A stretch of 64,000 bases of DNA from Roseburia hominis (GTDB lineage Bacteria; Bacillota; Clostridia; Lachnospirales; Lachnospiraceae). Numbering within the stretch: position 1 is the first letter of the stretch; every line of letters starts with the position of its first letter. Location: positions 2,542,001-2,606,000 of the forward strand of contig CP159990.1 in the NCBI GenBank assembly GCA_040702975.1. Direction: 5' to 3'. The notes below the pieces were generated by a model, which saw nothing but the letters and a program-made list of their open reading frames with translations, was not told the DNA's origin and searched no databases. A program made the position numbers and the translations under genes. Below, piece after piece: positions 15,659-22,032 of this stretch.

Positions 15659-15847
15659 ATGAAGATTCAGGAACTTGTTGATGTTCTTTCTTGTGAATCC
15701 AGAGTCTCGATTGAGGAAGCTGATTCTAAGCCTTTTGAGCATCTTTATATTGGTTTTGGTTTCGATATTCCATCAGATCTCTGTGATGAAGATGTTTTGA
15801 TGATTGTCCCATCTGATGCTTGCTTGACGATATTGGTAGAAAGGTAA
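15659..15847 (+). CDS. Small phage protein, unknown (62 aa)
   Basis: 62 aa, acidic, no membrane segment. The C-terminal part (CDEDVLMIVPSDACLTILVE) resembles in pattern the end of the next protein (YITAVDNCIMVTVREN), so the two may be diverged copies of one small beta-rich fold (inference). Preceded by GGAAGGGGTGG. In the position of early replication accessory genes of filamentous phages. Confidence 0.55.
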   Translation: MKIQELVDVLSCESRVSIEEADSKPFEHLYIGFGFDIPSDLCDEDVLMIVPSDACLTILVER

Positions 15848-15857
15848 AGGTGGTTAA

Positions 15858-16055
15858 GTGACTGTTGATAGACTGCTCCGTTATCTGCATGGTGAACTGT
15901 TGATAAGAGAAAGGCTGGAAGAACCCTACCAGTATCGTACTTTGTATCGAGGTGATGATGTGATTATTCCGTATGAAGTCCGTTCAAGGTCAGTCTCTTA
16001 TATTACTGCCGTTGATAACTGCATCATGGTGACTGTCAGGGAAAATAGATATTAA
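15858..16055 (+). CDS. Small phage protein, unknown (65 aa)
   Basis: 65 aa from a GTG start at 15858, preceded by AAAGGTGG; no ATG is available in frame before the conserved-looking part. Mixed charge, no membrane segment. It follows the 62-aa gene after 10 bases and ends before a GC-rich stretch and the gpV-like gene. Function unknown. Confidence 0.55.
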   Translation: MTVDRLLRYLHGELLIRERLEEPYQYRTLYRGDDVIIPYEVRSRSVSYITAVDNCIMVTVRENRY

Positions 16056-16138
16056 GAGGTGGGCGCTCCGGCGCCTACCCTAACTTAGGTAACTGCCACT
16101 GAGAGTGGTTGGAATATAAAAGAATAGGAGATAAGCGT

Positions 16139-16399
16139 ATGAAGATTTATGGAACTTTTCAGGGTGAATTTCGAAGCATCAGCTTCACGGAGTATAAGGA
16201 TAATGCCGGGAAGATGGCTAAGAGCTTCAAGATAGGAGTGGAGTTGTCTGATGCAGACATGGGAATGCTCCCGTGTGTCGATCTCGAAGAGCATATCATG
16301 AAATCGGGAATCAAGAAGGGCGATATCTGTTCCTTCGATTTTGAATTCAATACCGATTATAATCGGCTCCGTGTCATGACGATGAACAAACTAAAGTAA
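16139..16399 (+). CDS. Probable phage single-stranded DNA-binding protein (gpV-like)
   Basis: 86 aa from ATG 16139 (ATAGGAGAT upstream); size and position match gene V proteins (about 80-90 aa, upstream of the virion genes). The pattern alternates hydrophobic and charged residues (MKIYGTFQGEFRSISFTEYK, then a KIGVELSD strand and CSFDFEFNTDYNRLRV), consistent with a small OB-type beta barrel. In M13 gpV coats the progeny strand before extrusion. The call is from size, position and fold pattern only. Confidence 0.5.
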   Translation: MKIYGTFQGEFRSISFTEYKDNAGKMAKSFKIGVELSDADMGMLPCVDLEEHIMKSGIKKGDICSFDFEFNTDYNRLRVMTMNKLK

Positions 16400-16409
16400 T
16401 TATCACGGG

Positions 16410-16497
16410 GTCAAGGCCTTGAGCTTGCGTGCCTTGACGCTGGGAGAATTACGGTTACAATGGCGGTTGCCCGGTAGGATAGTCCATCATACCGGGC
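16410..16497 (+). terminator. Two hairpins between gpV-like gene and structural genes
   Basis: GTCAAGGC (16410-16417) pairs with GCCTTGAC (16431-16438); GCCCGGTA (16469-16476) pairs with TACCGGGC (16490-16497). Neither has a U-tract, so they may be attenuators or RNA-processing or packaging structures separating early from virion genes. Confidence 0.45.
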
Positions 16498-16518
16498 TTG
16501 GGTGTAGGAGAACGTGGA

Positions 16519-16827
16519 ATGAATGAGGATTTGTTTGTTGAACCGGATTCTGTTGCTGGGGATGCTCATGATGAAGCATCACCTGGTCTTGAGGGAACAC
16601 CTTCGGAGAGCGAAGCTCCTGTGGAGGAAGCTCTGATGCCTGACAGTTCGAACGAGGAATATCTTGCGCAGTATTCGGAGACTCTCGAGGCGATTTCGGT
16701 TTCTGTGGAAGGAATAGGGCAGAGACTGGATACTATAACAAATTGCCTGATTGTTACTATGGTTGGCATAGCCTTATTGGTAGGTGTATTTGCCAGCAAC
16801 ATACTGGCTAAATATTTCAGAGCGTGA
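16519..16827 (+). CDS. Phage membrane protein, acidic ectodomain plus one C-terminal TM
   Basis: 102 aa from ATG 16519 (TAGGAG upstream). Residues 1-70 are very acidic (many Glu/Asp, Ser, Pro); a short coiled-coil-like stretch (LEAISVSVEGIGQRLDTITN) leads into a single hydrophobic segment, CLIVTMVGIALLVGVFASNI, and a short basic end. No homologue recognised. In a filamentous phage operon it could be a minor virion or assembly protein. Confidence 0.6.
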   Translation: MNEDLFVEPDSVAGDAHDEASPGLEGTPSESEAPVEEALMPDSSNEEYLAQYSETLEAISVSVEGIGQRLDTITNCLIVTMVGIALLVGVFASNILAKYFRA

Positions 16828-16838
16828 GGTGTCAGGTC

Positions 16839-16985
16839 ATGAATGGGGAATTTTTAGTTATCTCGCTGGAGGAATGCGGTTCACTTTTTGTATCCGCCAT
16901 TCCGGCGGGTTTTGTGATAGGGTGCATCCCTATGATGATTGGTTTTGCTGTGCATGCATTAGTTAAAATATTCAAAACGGTGTAA
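16839..16985 (+). CDS. Small hydrophobic phage protein (48 aa)
   Basis: 48 aa starting MNGEFLVISLEECGSLF, with one membrane segment (about residues 18-40, VSAIPAGFVIGCIPMMIGFA) and a basic tail LVKIFKTV. Starts 11 bases after the upstream stop. Size and place just before the coat gene suggest a pVII/pIX-type minor tip protein (inference). Confidence 0.55.
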   Translation: MNGEFLVISLEECGSLFVSAIPAGFVIGCIPMMIGFAVHALVKIFKTV

Positions 16986-17006
16986 ACCGGGAAAGGAGAG
17001 GAGTTT

Positions 17007-17168
17007 ATGGAAGCTGTAACGACTGCATTAACAACTAGCTTTACGACCGTTGGTACTTCAATCACTGGTATCATCGCGGACGTTCTGCCGATCGCGCTCC
17101 CTGTTGTGGGCGCTATGATCGTGGTCACTACTGGTATTAAAATCTTTAAAAGAGTTGTGTCTAAGTAG
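17007..17168 (+). CDS. Major coat protein (pVIII-like)
   Basis: 53 aa after GGAGAGGAG. Layout matches pVIII: an amphipathic N-terminal part (MEAVTTALTTSFTTVGTSIT), a hydrophobic core VLPIALPVVGAMIVVTTGI and a basic DNA-facing tail KIFKRVVSK. The segment with TGIIADVLP recalls pVIII of several inoviruses. There is no cleavable signal peptide, as in Pf1-like coats. A strong terminator follows directly, as in M13 after gene VIII. Confidence 0.8.
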   Translation: MEAVTTALTTSFTTVGTSITGIIADVLPIALPVVGAMIVVTTGIKIFKRVVSK

Positions 17169-17190
17169 GACGGAAGAACTTGCTAAGTGG

Positions 17191-17223
17191 AAAGGGTCGG
17201 AGAAATCCGGCTCTTTTCTTTTA
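17191..17223 (+). terminator. Terminator after the major coat gene
   Basis: AAAGGGTCGGA, loop GAAA, TCCGGCTCTTT form an 11-bp stem with G-U pairs, followed by TCTTTT. The location explains high coat and lower adhesin expression, mirroring the gene VIII terminator of M13. Confidence 0.8.
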
Positions 17224-17248
17224 TCGGAAAGGAGGAAAAGAGAAAGAG

Positions 17249-18733
17249 ATGAAGAAAAGATGTTTTAAAAAGATGGTCGTTTATGTGCTGGTAGGAGTGC
17301 TGGCTAGTGGGTCTGTTATGATGTCTTATGATAAAGCCAGGAGTGTAAAGGCAGTTGCTGGGGTAGATGATGTTGCTATAGTAACATTCCTTCTTTTGAT
17401 GTACGGTTGCGTTACTTTGGCTTATTACGGCAATACGGACGGTTCTAGCGCTCTTGCTGATGATATTGAAGAGGCTTATGAAACTGCGCGTTTTACAATA
17501 CTGAATGGTGGTGCTGGTGATCCTGATGACCCGGATAACGATGATGACAAATACGACGGTGACGGAGACGGGGAAGTCACGGAAAAGGATTTGCCTCCGT
17601 TCAGTTCGTTCTTTAGTTCGCCGGAAGGAATCGCCCTGACTGCCGGAGCGGTTCCGCTTTTGGGCGCGATCGTGGGGGATATTGTGAAGGAAAAGTATGG
17701 AGCTTTGAAGACGGCAACTTCAAAAGAAAAATTTGATAAAGCAATGAATTCTGTGAATTCACTTTGTTTAAAAAAGGGGTTTGATCCTTCTTCTTTTAAT
17801 TCTCATTTTTATACTGTCTATCCGTATAAAGATGGTACTTTTGTATTGTCATATTATTTTGGTACTGATATGGTTGTTTATTTAAAATCTGGTACTCTTC
17901 ATATTGAACGCAATGGTTCTAATCCGTTATATGGCTGTTCTCGTTCTACTAGTACCAATTCAACGACTTTTCTTGGGGAACTTTCTAACTCATCTTCTAG
18001 TATAGATTCTCTTGCATCTTATGGAGGTGATGTTCCTATTTTCTCTTCTGAACGAGAAGGTGTTGATTATTACGAAAATGGCCGTTCAGACTGGGTTACT
18101 CCAGATTTATCGAATGCGCTTGCCAGTAATACTGATCTGCCTGTCCTTCCGTCATTTGACCCGACTAAGCTCTATAGTATACCGGAGCTTCAGGCGCTCC
18201 AGAATCTGTTACAGAGTATAGGCACTGCCATTAATCCGGCTGCGCAGTTGGAACTTGTTAACCAGTACCTTGCAAGCCTTCAAACTGACCCAGCGCCAGC
18301 TCCGGACCCTAATCCAGATCCAGACCCTAACCCCGATCCAGACCCTAACCCTGATCCAGACCCTAACCCTGATCCAGACCCTAACCCTGATCCAGATCCA
18401 GATCCTAACCCTGACCCAGACCCTAACCCTGATCCAGACCCTAACCCTGATCCGGACAATCCTACGAACAATAAGGATTTTCTCCGTGATCTAAAGCATA
18501 TATTCCCGTTCTGCATTCCGTTTGATCTGGTCGATTGTTTCCGTCTGTTTAACGCGGAGCCCGTGACACCACGAATCGAAGTTCCGGTTCATTTTGGTGT
18601 GATTAACTATGACCATACCTTCGTCATTGATTTGAAGGATTTCAATGGAGTAGCAGCGGTCTGCCGGGCGATGTTTTTGGTATTGTATATTGTTGGCCTT
18701 GTGCTTTCCACAAGAGCGTTGATTAAAGGGTAG
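17249..18733 (+). CDS. Minor coat / adsorption protein (pIII-like)
   Basis: 494 aa from ATG 17249 (GGAAAGGAGG upstream). Signal peptide (residues ~1-33, KKRCFKKMVVYVLVGVLASG), a hydrophobic stretch at ~41-60, an Asp-rich loop at 91-114 (DGDGDGEVTEKDL, Ca-binding-like), an extracellular domain, an Asp-Pro-Asn repeat stalk (~347-408) and a C-terminal membrane anchor (FLVLYIVGLVLS). pIII has the same order: signal, receptor domains, low-complexity linker, C-terminal anchor. The Asp-Pro stalk replaces the Gly-rich linker. Codon use in the middle is T-rich, unlike the flanks. Confidence 0.75.
   Translation: MKKRCFKKMVVYVLVGVLASGSVMMSYDKARSVKAVAGVDDVAIVTFLLLMYGCVTLAYYGNTDGSSALADDIEEAYETARFTILNGGAGDPDDPDNDDDKYDGDGDGEVTEKDLPPFSSFFSSPEGIALTAGAVPLLGAIVGDIVKEKYGALKTATSKEKFDKAMNSVNSLCLKKGFDPSSFNSHFYTVYPYKDGTFVLSYYFGTDMVVYLKSGTLHIERNGSNPLYGCSRSTSTNSTTFLGELSNSSSSIDSLASYGGDVPIFSSEREGVDYYENGRSDWVTPDLSNALASNTDLPVLPSFDPTKLYSIPELQALQNLLQSIGTAINPAAQLELVNQYLASLQTDPAPAPDPNPDPDPNPDPDPNPDPDPNPDPDPNPDPDPDPNPDPDPNPDPDPNPDPDNPTNNKDFLRDLKHIFPFCIPFDLVDCFRLFNAEPVTPRIEVPVHFGVINYDHTFVIDLKDFNGVAAVCRAMFLVLYIVGLVLSTRALIKG
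18298..18460 (+). repeat. 18-bp tandem repeat encoding the Asp-Pro-Asn stalk
   Basis: Copies of GATCCAGACCCTAACCCT recur with an 18-base period, one unit expanded by 6 bases. They encode alternating DP and NP dipeptides. Nearly identical copies suggest recent slippage, so stalk length may vary between strains. Confidence 0.85.
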
Positions 18734-18741
18734 GTGATCTT

Positions 18742-18978
18742 ATGCTGAGTTTTATGAAAGAGATTTTAGGACAGTTCCTTGACTGGGTGCTGGCGCTCCT
18801 TCCGACGTCGCCATTCACCCAGTTCATAGAGGCTTGTAGTGATATTCCATATCTCGGATGGCTTAACTGGTTCATCCCTGTGGGACAGATGATCGCGATA
18901 GGGGAAGCGTGGCTCGTGGCGATCGGACTGTTCTATATGTATTCCATCATTCTTCGCTGGATCAAGGCGATTGAATAA
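18742..18978 (+). CDS. pVI-like minor coat protein
   Basis: 78 aa, strongly hydrophobic, with at least two membrane segments (FLDWVLALLPTSPFTQFIEA and AIGEAWLVAIGLFYMYSIIL) and a basic end RWIKAIE. It starts 8 bases after the pIII-like stop. Gene VI, encoding a hydrophobic tip protein, follows gene III in M13 and Pf phages; the call rests on that order and the hydropathy. Confidence 0.65.
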   Translation: MLSFMKEILGQFLDWVLALLPTSPFTQFIEACSDIPYLGWLNWFIPVGQMIAIGEAWLVAIGLFYMYSIILRWIKAIE

Positions 18979-18979
18979 G

Positions 18980-19064
18980 TTGTATATATTGCACAAATAT
19001 TGAGTCTTCAGCTGACGTCAGCTGATGCTGATCCAGACCGAAAAGTTATTTTTGTTTGTGCATA
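18980..19064 (+). repeat. Composite intergenic repeat, right copy
   Basis: TTGTATATATTGCACAAAT (18980-18998), the 18-bp perfect palindrome TCAGCTGACGTCAGCTGA (19008-19025) and GTTTGTGCATA (19054-19064). The outer sequences occur in inverted orientation at 12786-12860, where a different palindrome takes the middle place. It may be a promoter/regulator site feeding the zot region. Confidence 0.65.
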
Positions 19065-19096
19065 GTGACTATAACGGGTAGGAAAGGAGTGTTTTT

Positions 19097-19390
19097 ATGT
19101 GGTTCGATGAAGAGACCGAAGGCACATGCATCACCTGTCAGTATGGCGATAAGGATTACAGTTGTGGCATCTGCCAGAACTGTCTCGACACCTATGTCTT
19201 TTGCGGTGTCAAATATAACTGCTATAAAGAGCGGGAGAGGAGGGGACTGCGTTATGATCTATCTGTATTCTGGCACACCTGGCTCTGGAAAGTCCTTACA
19301 TACTGCAAGGGTCATATATTATACCTTGAAGAGAAATATGCCTGTAATCGCCAATTTCGCGATAAATTTGACCAAAATACCGAGATGTAG
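19097..19390 (+). CDS. Cys-rich small protein overlapping zot
   Basis: 97 aa from ATG 19097, preceded by an excellent site (GGAAAGGAG). The N-terminal half has four CxxC-like pairs: TCITCQYG, SCGICQNC, FCGVKYNC; this looks like a zinc-binding fold. The second half overlaps the first 137 bases of zot in another frame, which is unusual. Either the overlap is genuine or the native gene is shorter and a base error extends it. Function unknown. Confidence 0.55.
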   Translation: MWFDEETEGTCITCQYGDKDYSCGICQNCLDTYVFCGVKYNCYKERERRGLRYDLSVFWHTWLWKVLTYCKGHILYLEEKYACNRQFRDKFDQNTEM

Positions 19391-19928
19391 GGGAGAGTTC
19401 GTTGAGAAGGATAATGAGTCTCTGACGCCGGAATTCCTCATCCAGTATTCCGCTGACTATTTCTCCGGTCAGAGGGCGAGGGAGGGCGCTCTGCTTCTTG
19501 TCATCGACGAATGCCAGCTGATGTTCAATGCCAGGGAATGGAATACGAAAGGACGCAACAAATGGCTGTCCTTCTTTACCCAGCACCGGAAATATGGTTA
19601 TGACGTCATTTTGGTCGCGCAGTTCGACCGCATGATTGACCGCCAGATACGTTCCCTGATCGAATACGAACAGGTTCACCGGAAGGTCAGCAACTTCGGC
19701 TGGAAGGGAAAAATCCTGAGCTCGTTCTGTCTTGGCAAGCTGTTCGTAGCTGTGAAAGTGTGGTACCCGATGAAAGAGAAAGTCGGTTCTGAATTCTTTA
19801 TCGCAGAAAAGAAGTTCTATAGCTTGTATGACACATTCGGAATGTTCGGCTCGGTGCAGGACGGGGAGTCAGGGGCCCCGCCCGGAGCCGAGGCGGACAG
19901 CCCGGAAGGGGCGGAAAAAGTGTCGTGA
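19254..19928 (+). CDS. zot: Zot/pI-family phage assembly ATPase
   Basis: 224 aa from ATG 19254 (GAGAGGAGGGG upstream). P-loop GTPGSGKS at residues 7-14, right after the start as in Zot; Walker B LLLVIDECQ at ~80-88; the segment FTQHRKYGYDVILVAQ is typical of Zot domains. pI/Zot drives assembly and extrusion at the inner membrane. The periplasmic C-terminal domain of Gram-negative pI is absent (the tail is short and acidic), which fits a host with one membrane. Key marker for calling the prophage an inovirus. Confidence 0.88.
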   Translation: MIYLYSGTPGSGKSLHTARVIYYTLKRNMPVIANFAINLTKIPRCRGEFVEKDNESLTPEFLIQYSADYFSGQRAREGALLLVIDECQLMFNAREWNTKGRNKWLSFFTQHRKYGYDVILVAQFDRMIDRQIRSLIEYEQVHRKVSNFGWKGKILSSFCLGKLFVAVKVWYPMKEKVGSEFFIAEKKFYSLYDTFGMFGSVQDGESGAPPGAEADSPEGAEKVS

Positions 19929-19933
19929 AGGAC

Positions 19934-19963
19934 GTGTCCCTATATACTTGACAATAGGGACAC
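19934..19963. other. 10-bp perfect hairpin upstream of rep
   Basis: GTGTCCCTAT (19934-19943) and ATAGGGACAC (19954-19963) with a 10-base loop that contains TTGACA. It could end the zot transcript, control rep, or be a nicking-site hairpin for the HUH Rep; sequence alone does not decide. Confidence 0.5.
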
Positions 19964-20008
19964 TTGAGTGTCATTTAACAAATTTAAAGAAAAGTTAGGG
20001 TATGAGTT

Positions 20009-20854
20009 ATGTTTAATGTTAGGGTTAAAAAATACCTTGACACTGAGCAATTACAGATATTTTCTTTGCCTCTTTGTTCTAAGGGAGATAGGATTATAAA
20101 TAAGCCTTTCAGCTTGGAATCAGGGGAAATATTCCCTTGTAATTCTCATAAATTTATCAATCCCTTTACTGAGGAAGTGGAATGGTATCGTAACATGGGT
20201 GACCCTGAAGAAAATCTAAAACGTTCAGTGAGGAGGTCTAAAAATATGATCTATGATATCGCTAAAAGTAACCGCTGGGAATGGTTCTTTACGTTGACAT
20301 TTGACCCAGAAAAGGTTAATTCATTTGATTATTCGGAGTGCAGTAAAAAATTGTCGCAATGGCTTAAGAACATAAAGAATCGTGGTAATTCCGAACTAAA
20401 GTATCTGATTGTTCCAGAACTGCATAAATCCGGACGCTGGCATTTTCATGGTCTGTTCGCTGGCTGTGATAACATGGAATTCACTGACAGTGGCCATCGT
20501 GACAAGAAAGGCCGTGTGATCTATAACATTGGCCGGTATAAGCTGGGCTTTTCTACGGTGACTAAAATTGACGATATGCAGAAAGCCTGTTCATACATAG
20601 TCAAATATGTGTCTAAAGAATTGTGTTCAGTAACTAAGGGAAAGAAACGCTATTGGGCTTCAAATAACTGCGATAAACCTGTTATTGATGAATATTGTGT
20701 GTTAATGCCAGTGGAGGAGATTCTAGCGTGTTCTGATGAGAGTAAGGGGCATTTAAAGAAGGTACGCACTGATTATGTTGATGTGATATACCTGGAGGTG
20801 CCAATCTATACGACAAATCCTGATTTTTCCAAAAGATGTGGACGTTTTTTATAA
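20009..20854 (+). CDS. rep: Rolling-circle replication initiator (HUH Rep)
   Basis: 281 aa. Motif 1 FFTLTFDP (~93-100), HUH motif WHFHG (His145, His147), motif 3 YIVKYVSKE with Tyr196/Tyr200 and Lys203. It would nick the plus origin and prime rolling-circle synthesis. The last codons cross attR: the 17 C-terminal residues begin in the 19-bp repeat and end in flanking host DNA. In the excised circle the frame would continue into the left end (12529-12620) with about 31 other residues and stop at 12621. The integrated gene may therefore encode an altered tail. Confidence 0.88.
   Translation: MFNVRVKKYLDTEQLQIFSLPLCSKGDRIINKPFSLESGEIFPCNSHKFINPFTEEVEWYRNMGDPEENLKRSVRRSKNMIYDIAKSNRWEWFFTLTFDPEKVNSFDYSECSKKLSQWLKNIKNRGNSELKYLIVPELHKSGRWHFHGLFAGCDNMEFTDSGHRDKKGRVIYNIGRYKLGFSTVTKIDDMQKACSYIVKYVSKELCSVTKGKKRYWASNNCDKPVIDEYCVLMPVEEILACSDESKGHLKKVRTDYVDVIYLEVPIYTTNPDFSKRCGRFL
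20802..20820. repeat. attR core (19-bp direct repeat, right copy)
   Basis: CAATCTATACGACAAATCC, identical to 12511-12529, inside the 3' end of rep. The following TGATTTTTCCAAAAG is presumed host sequence leading to the Xer gene 109 bases on. Confidence 0.8.
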
Positions 20855-20928
20855 TATATGGTATGATTTATTTGGATTTTCTTATTTTCAGCAATTTTAC
20901 TTTATTTTAAAGGAGGTTTTCATTAATC

Positions 20929-21993
20929 ATGGCACAGCCAAAAACATATCAGGAACAAACATATATTGATAATACCTTGCGGTTACGTGATGTATTAAAG
21001 ACAATGCCGGAATTTGCCAAAGATTATTTTCGCGCAATTGAACCGACGACCTCACCCAGAACCAGGATTTCTTACGCATATGATATCCGGACATTCTTCC
21101 AATTCTTATTACAGGAGAACCCCGTCTTCAAGAATTATACGATGAATGACTTTAAGCCATCGGATCTGGAGATGCTTTCCCCGGTCGATATCGAAGAATA
21201 CCAGGAATATCTGAAGGTCTACAAAAGTAAAGAAAGCAATCGGGTCACAACAAATACGGAAAAAGGTCTTTCACGAAAGATGTCAGCTCTCAGGAGCTTC
21301 TATGCATATTACTATAAACACGAGATAATTGAAAAGAACCCTACTTTACTTGTAGATATGCCGAAGTTACACGATAAGGCGATCATACGTTTGGAATCGG
21401 ACGAGGTGGCAAGCTTGCTGGATCATGTGGAAAAATGCGGCGCCAAACTGACCGGACAGGCACGGGTATATTATGAAAAGACCAGAGAACGTGATCTTGC
21501 AATCCTGACTTTATTATTGGGAACAGGCATTCGTGTATCGGAATGCGTGGGCCTGGATATCGGCGATATCGATTTTAAAAACAACGGAATCACCGTGACC
21601 AGGAAAGGTGGAAATCAGATGGTTGTATATTTTGGCGATGAAGTGGAAAAAGCGCTCCGCACCTATCTGGAGACCACTCGCAAGGCTGCCTCTCCTCTCC
21701 CGGGTGAAGAAAATGCACTCTTTTTATCCACCCAGAAAAAACGTATGGGAGTTCAGGCGGTAGAAAATATGGTCAAAAAATATGCCCGCCGGGTAACCCC
21801 AAACAAAAAGATCACGCCGCACAAACTGCGGAGTACTTACGGAACCTCGCTTTATAAGGAAACCGGAGATATTTATCTGGTGGCAGATGTACTTGGTCAT
21901 AAGGATGTAAATACCACCAAAAAGCACTACGCGGCCATCGATGAAGACCGCAGGCGCAGCGCCGCCAATATCGTAAAGCTCAGAGAACCCTAG
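20929..21993 (+). CDS. Xer-type tyrosine recombinase (XerS-like)
   Basis: 354 aa, close to the length of XerS. N-terminal SAM-like core-binding domain (~15-150) and catalytic domain with Arg202 (GIRVSECVGL), HKLR (His298, Arg301), LGHKDVNTTKKHY and nucleophile Tyr334. XerS-type enzymes resolve chromosome dimers at a dif-type site next to their own gene. It lies outside the 19-bp repeats, so it is a host gene and the likely integrator of the adjacent phage. AAAGGAGG precedes the ATG. A phage-borne integrase is less likely. Confidence 0.85.
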   Translation: MAQPKTYQEQTYIDNTLRLRDVLKTMPEFAKDYFRAIEPTTSPRTRISYAYDIRTFFQFLLQENPVFKNYTMNDFKPSDLEMLSPVDIEEYQEYLKVYKSKESNRVTTNTEKGLSRKMSALRSFYAYYYKHEIIEKNPTLLVDMPKLHDKAIIRLESDEVASLLDHVEKCGAKLTGQARVYYEKTRERDLAILTLLLGTGIRVSECVGLDIGDIDFKNNGITVTRKGGNQMVVYFGDEVEKALRTYLETTRKAASPLPGEENALFLSTQKKRMGVQAVENMVKKYARRVTPNKKITPHKLRSTYGTSLYKETGDIYLVADVLGHKDVNTTKKHYAAIDEDRRRSAANIVKLREP

Positions 21994-22011
21994 CAAGGGA
22001 CCCTGAGCTTT
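21975..22011. terminator. Bidirectional terminator between xer gene and pepV
   Basis: AAAGCTCAG and CTGAGCTTT form a 9-bp stem spanning the recombinase stop codon, with T-rich sequence after it. It serves the convergent genes. Confidence 0.65.
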
Positions 22012-22032
22012 ACTCTCTTTCTTTATAATACC

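Larger units (their letters stand above)
12511..20820 (+). mobile_element. Inovirus-like (filamentous phage) prophage
   Basis: Bounded by the exact 19-bp direct repeat CAATCTATACGACAAATCC. One repeat-to-repeat unit is 8,291 bp, or about 6,060 bp without the inserted IS and one target duplication copy, a normal filamentous phage size. Gene order: repressor (minus), then on plus strand three small unknown genes, gpV-like protein, two small membrane proteins, pVIII-like coat, pIII-like adhesin, pVI-like protein, Cys-rich protein, Zot/pI ATPase and HUH Rep. There is no integrase inside; the adjacent host Xer recombinase is the likely integration enzyme. Calls rest on size, order, hydropathy and motifs. 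Confidence 0.85.

Noticed and set aside
18298..18460. CRISPR-like array
   Set aside because: The 18-bp repeats are contiguous with no spacers and encode the Asp-Pro stalk of the adhesin.
18280..18516. Minus-strand Gly-Ser repeat ORF
   Set aside because: It is the complement of the Asp-Pro repeat, without ribosome site or family features.
19056..19253. N-terminal extension of the Zot protein to 19056
   Set aside because: Zot proteins start immediately before the P-loop; ATG 19254 has a strong ribosome site, while the extension overlaps the Cys-rich gene and the repeat element.
20929..21993. Tyrosine recombinase as the phage's own integrase
   Set aside because: It lies outside the right 19-bp repeat and has Xer rather than phage-integrase proportions; a host gene is the simpler reading.
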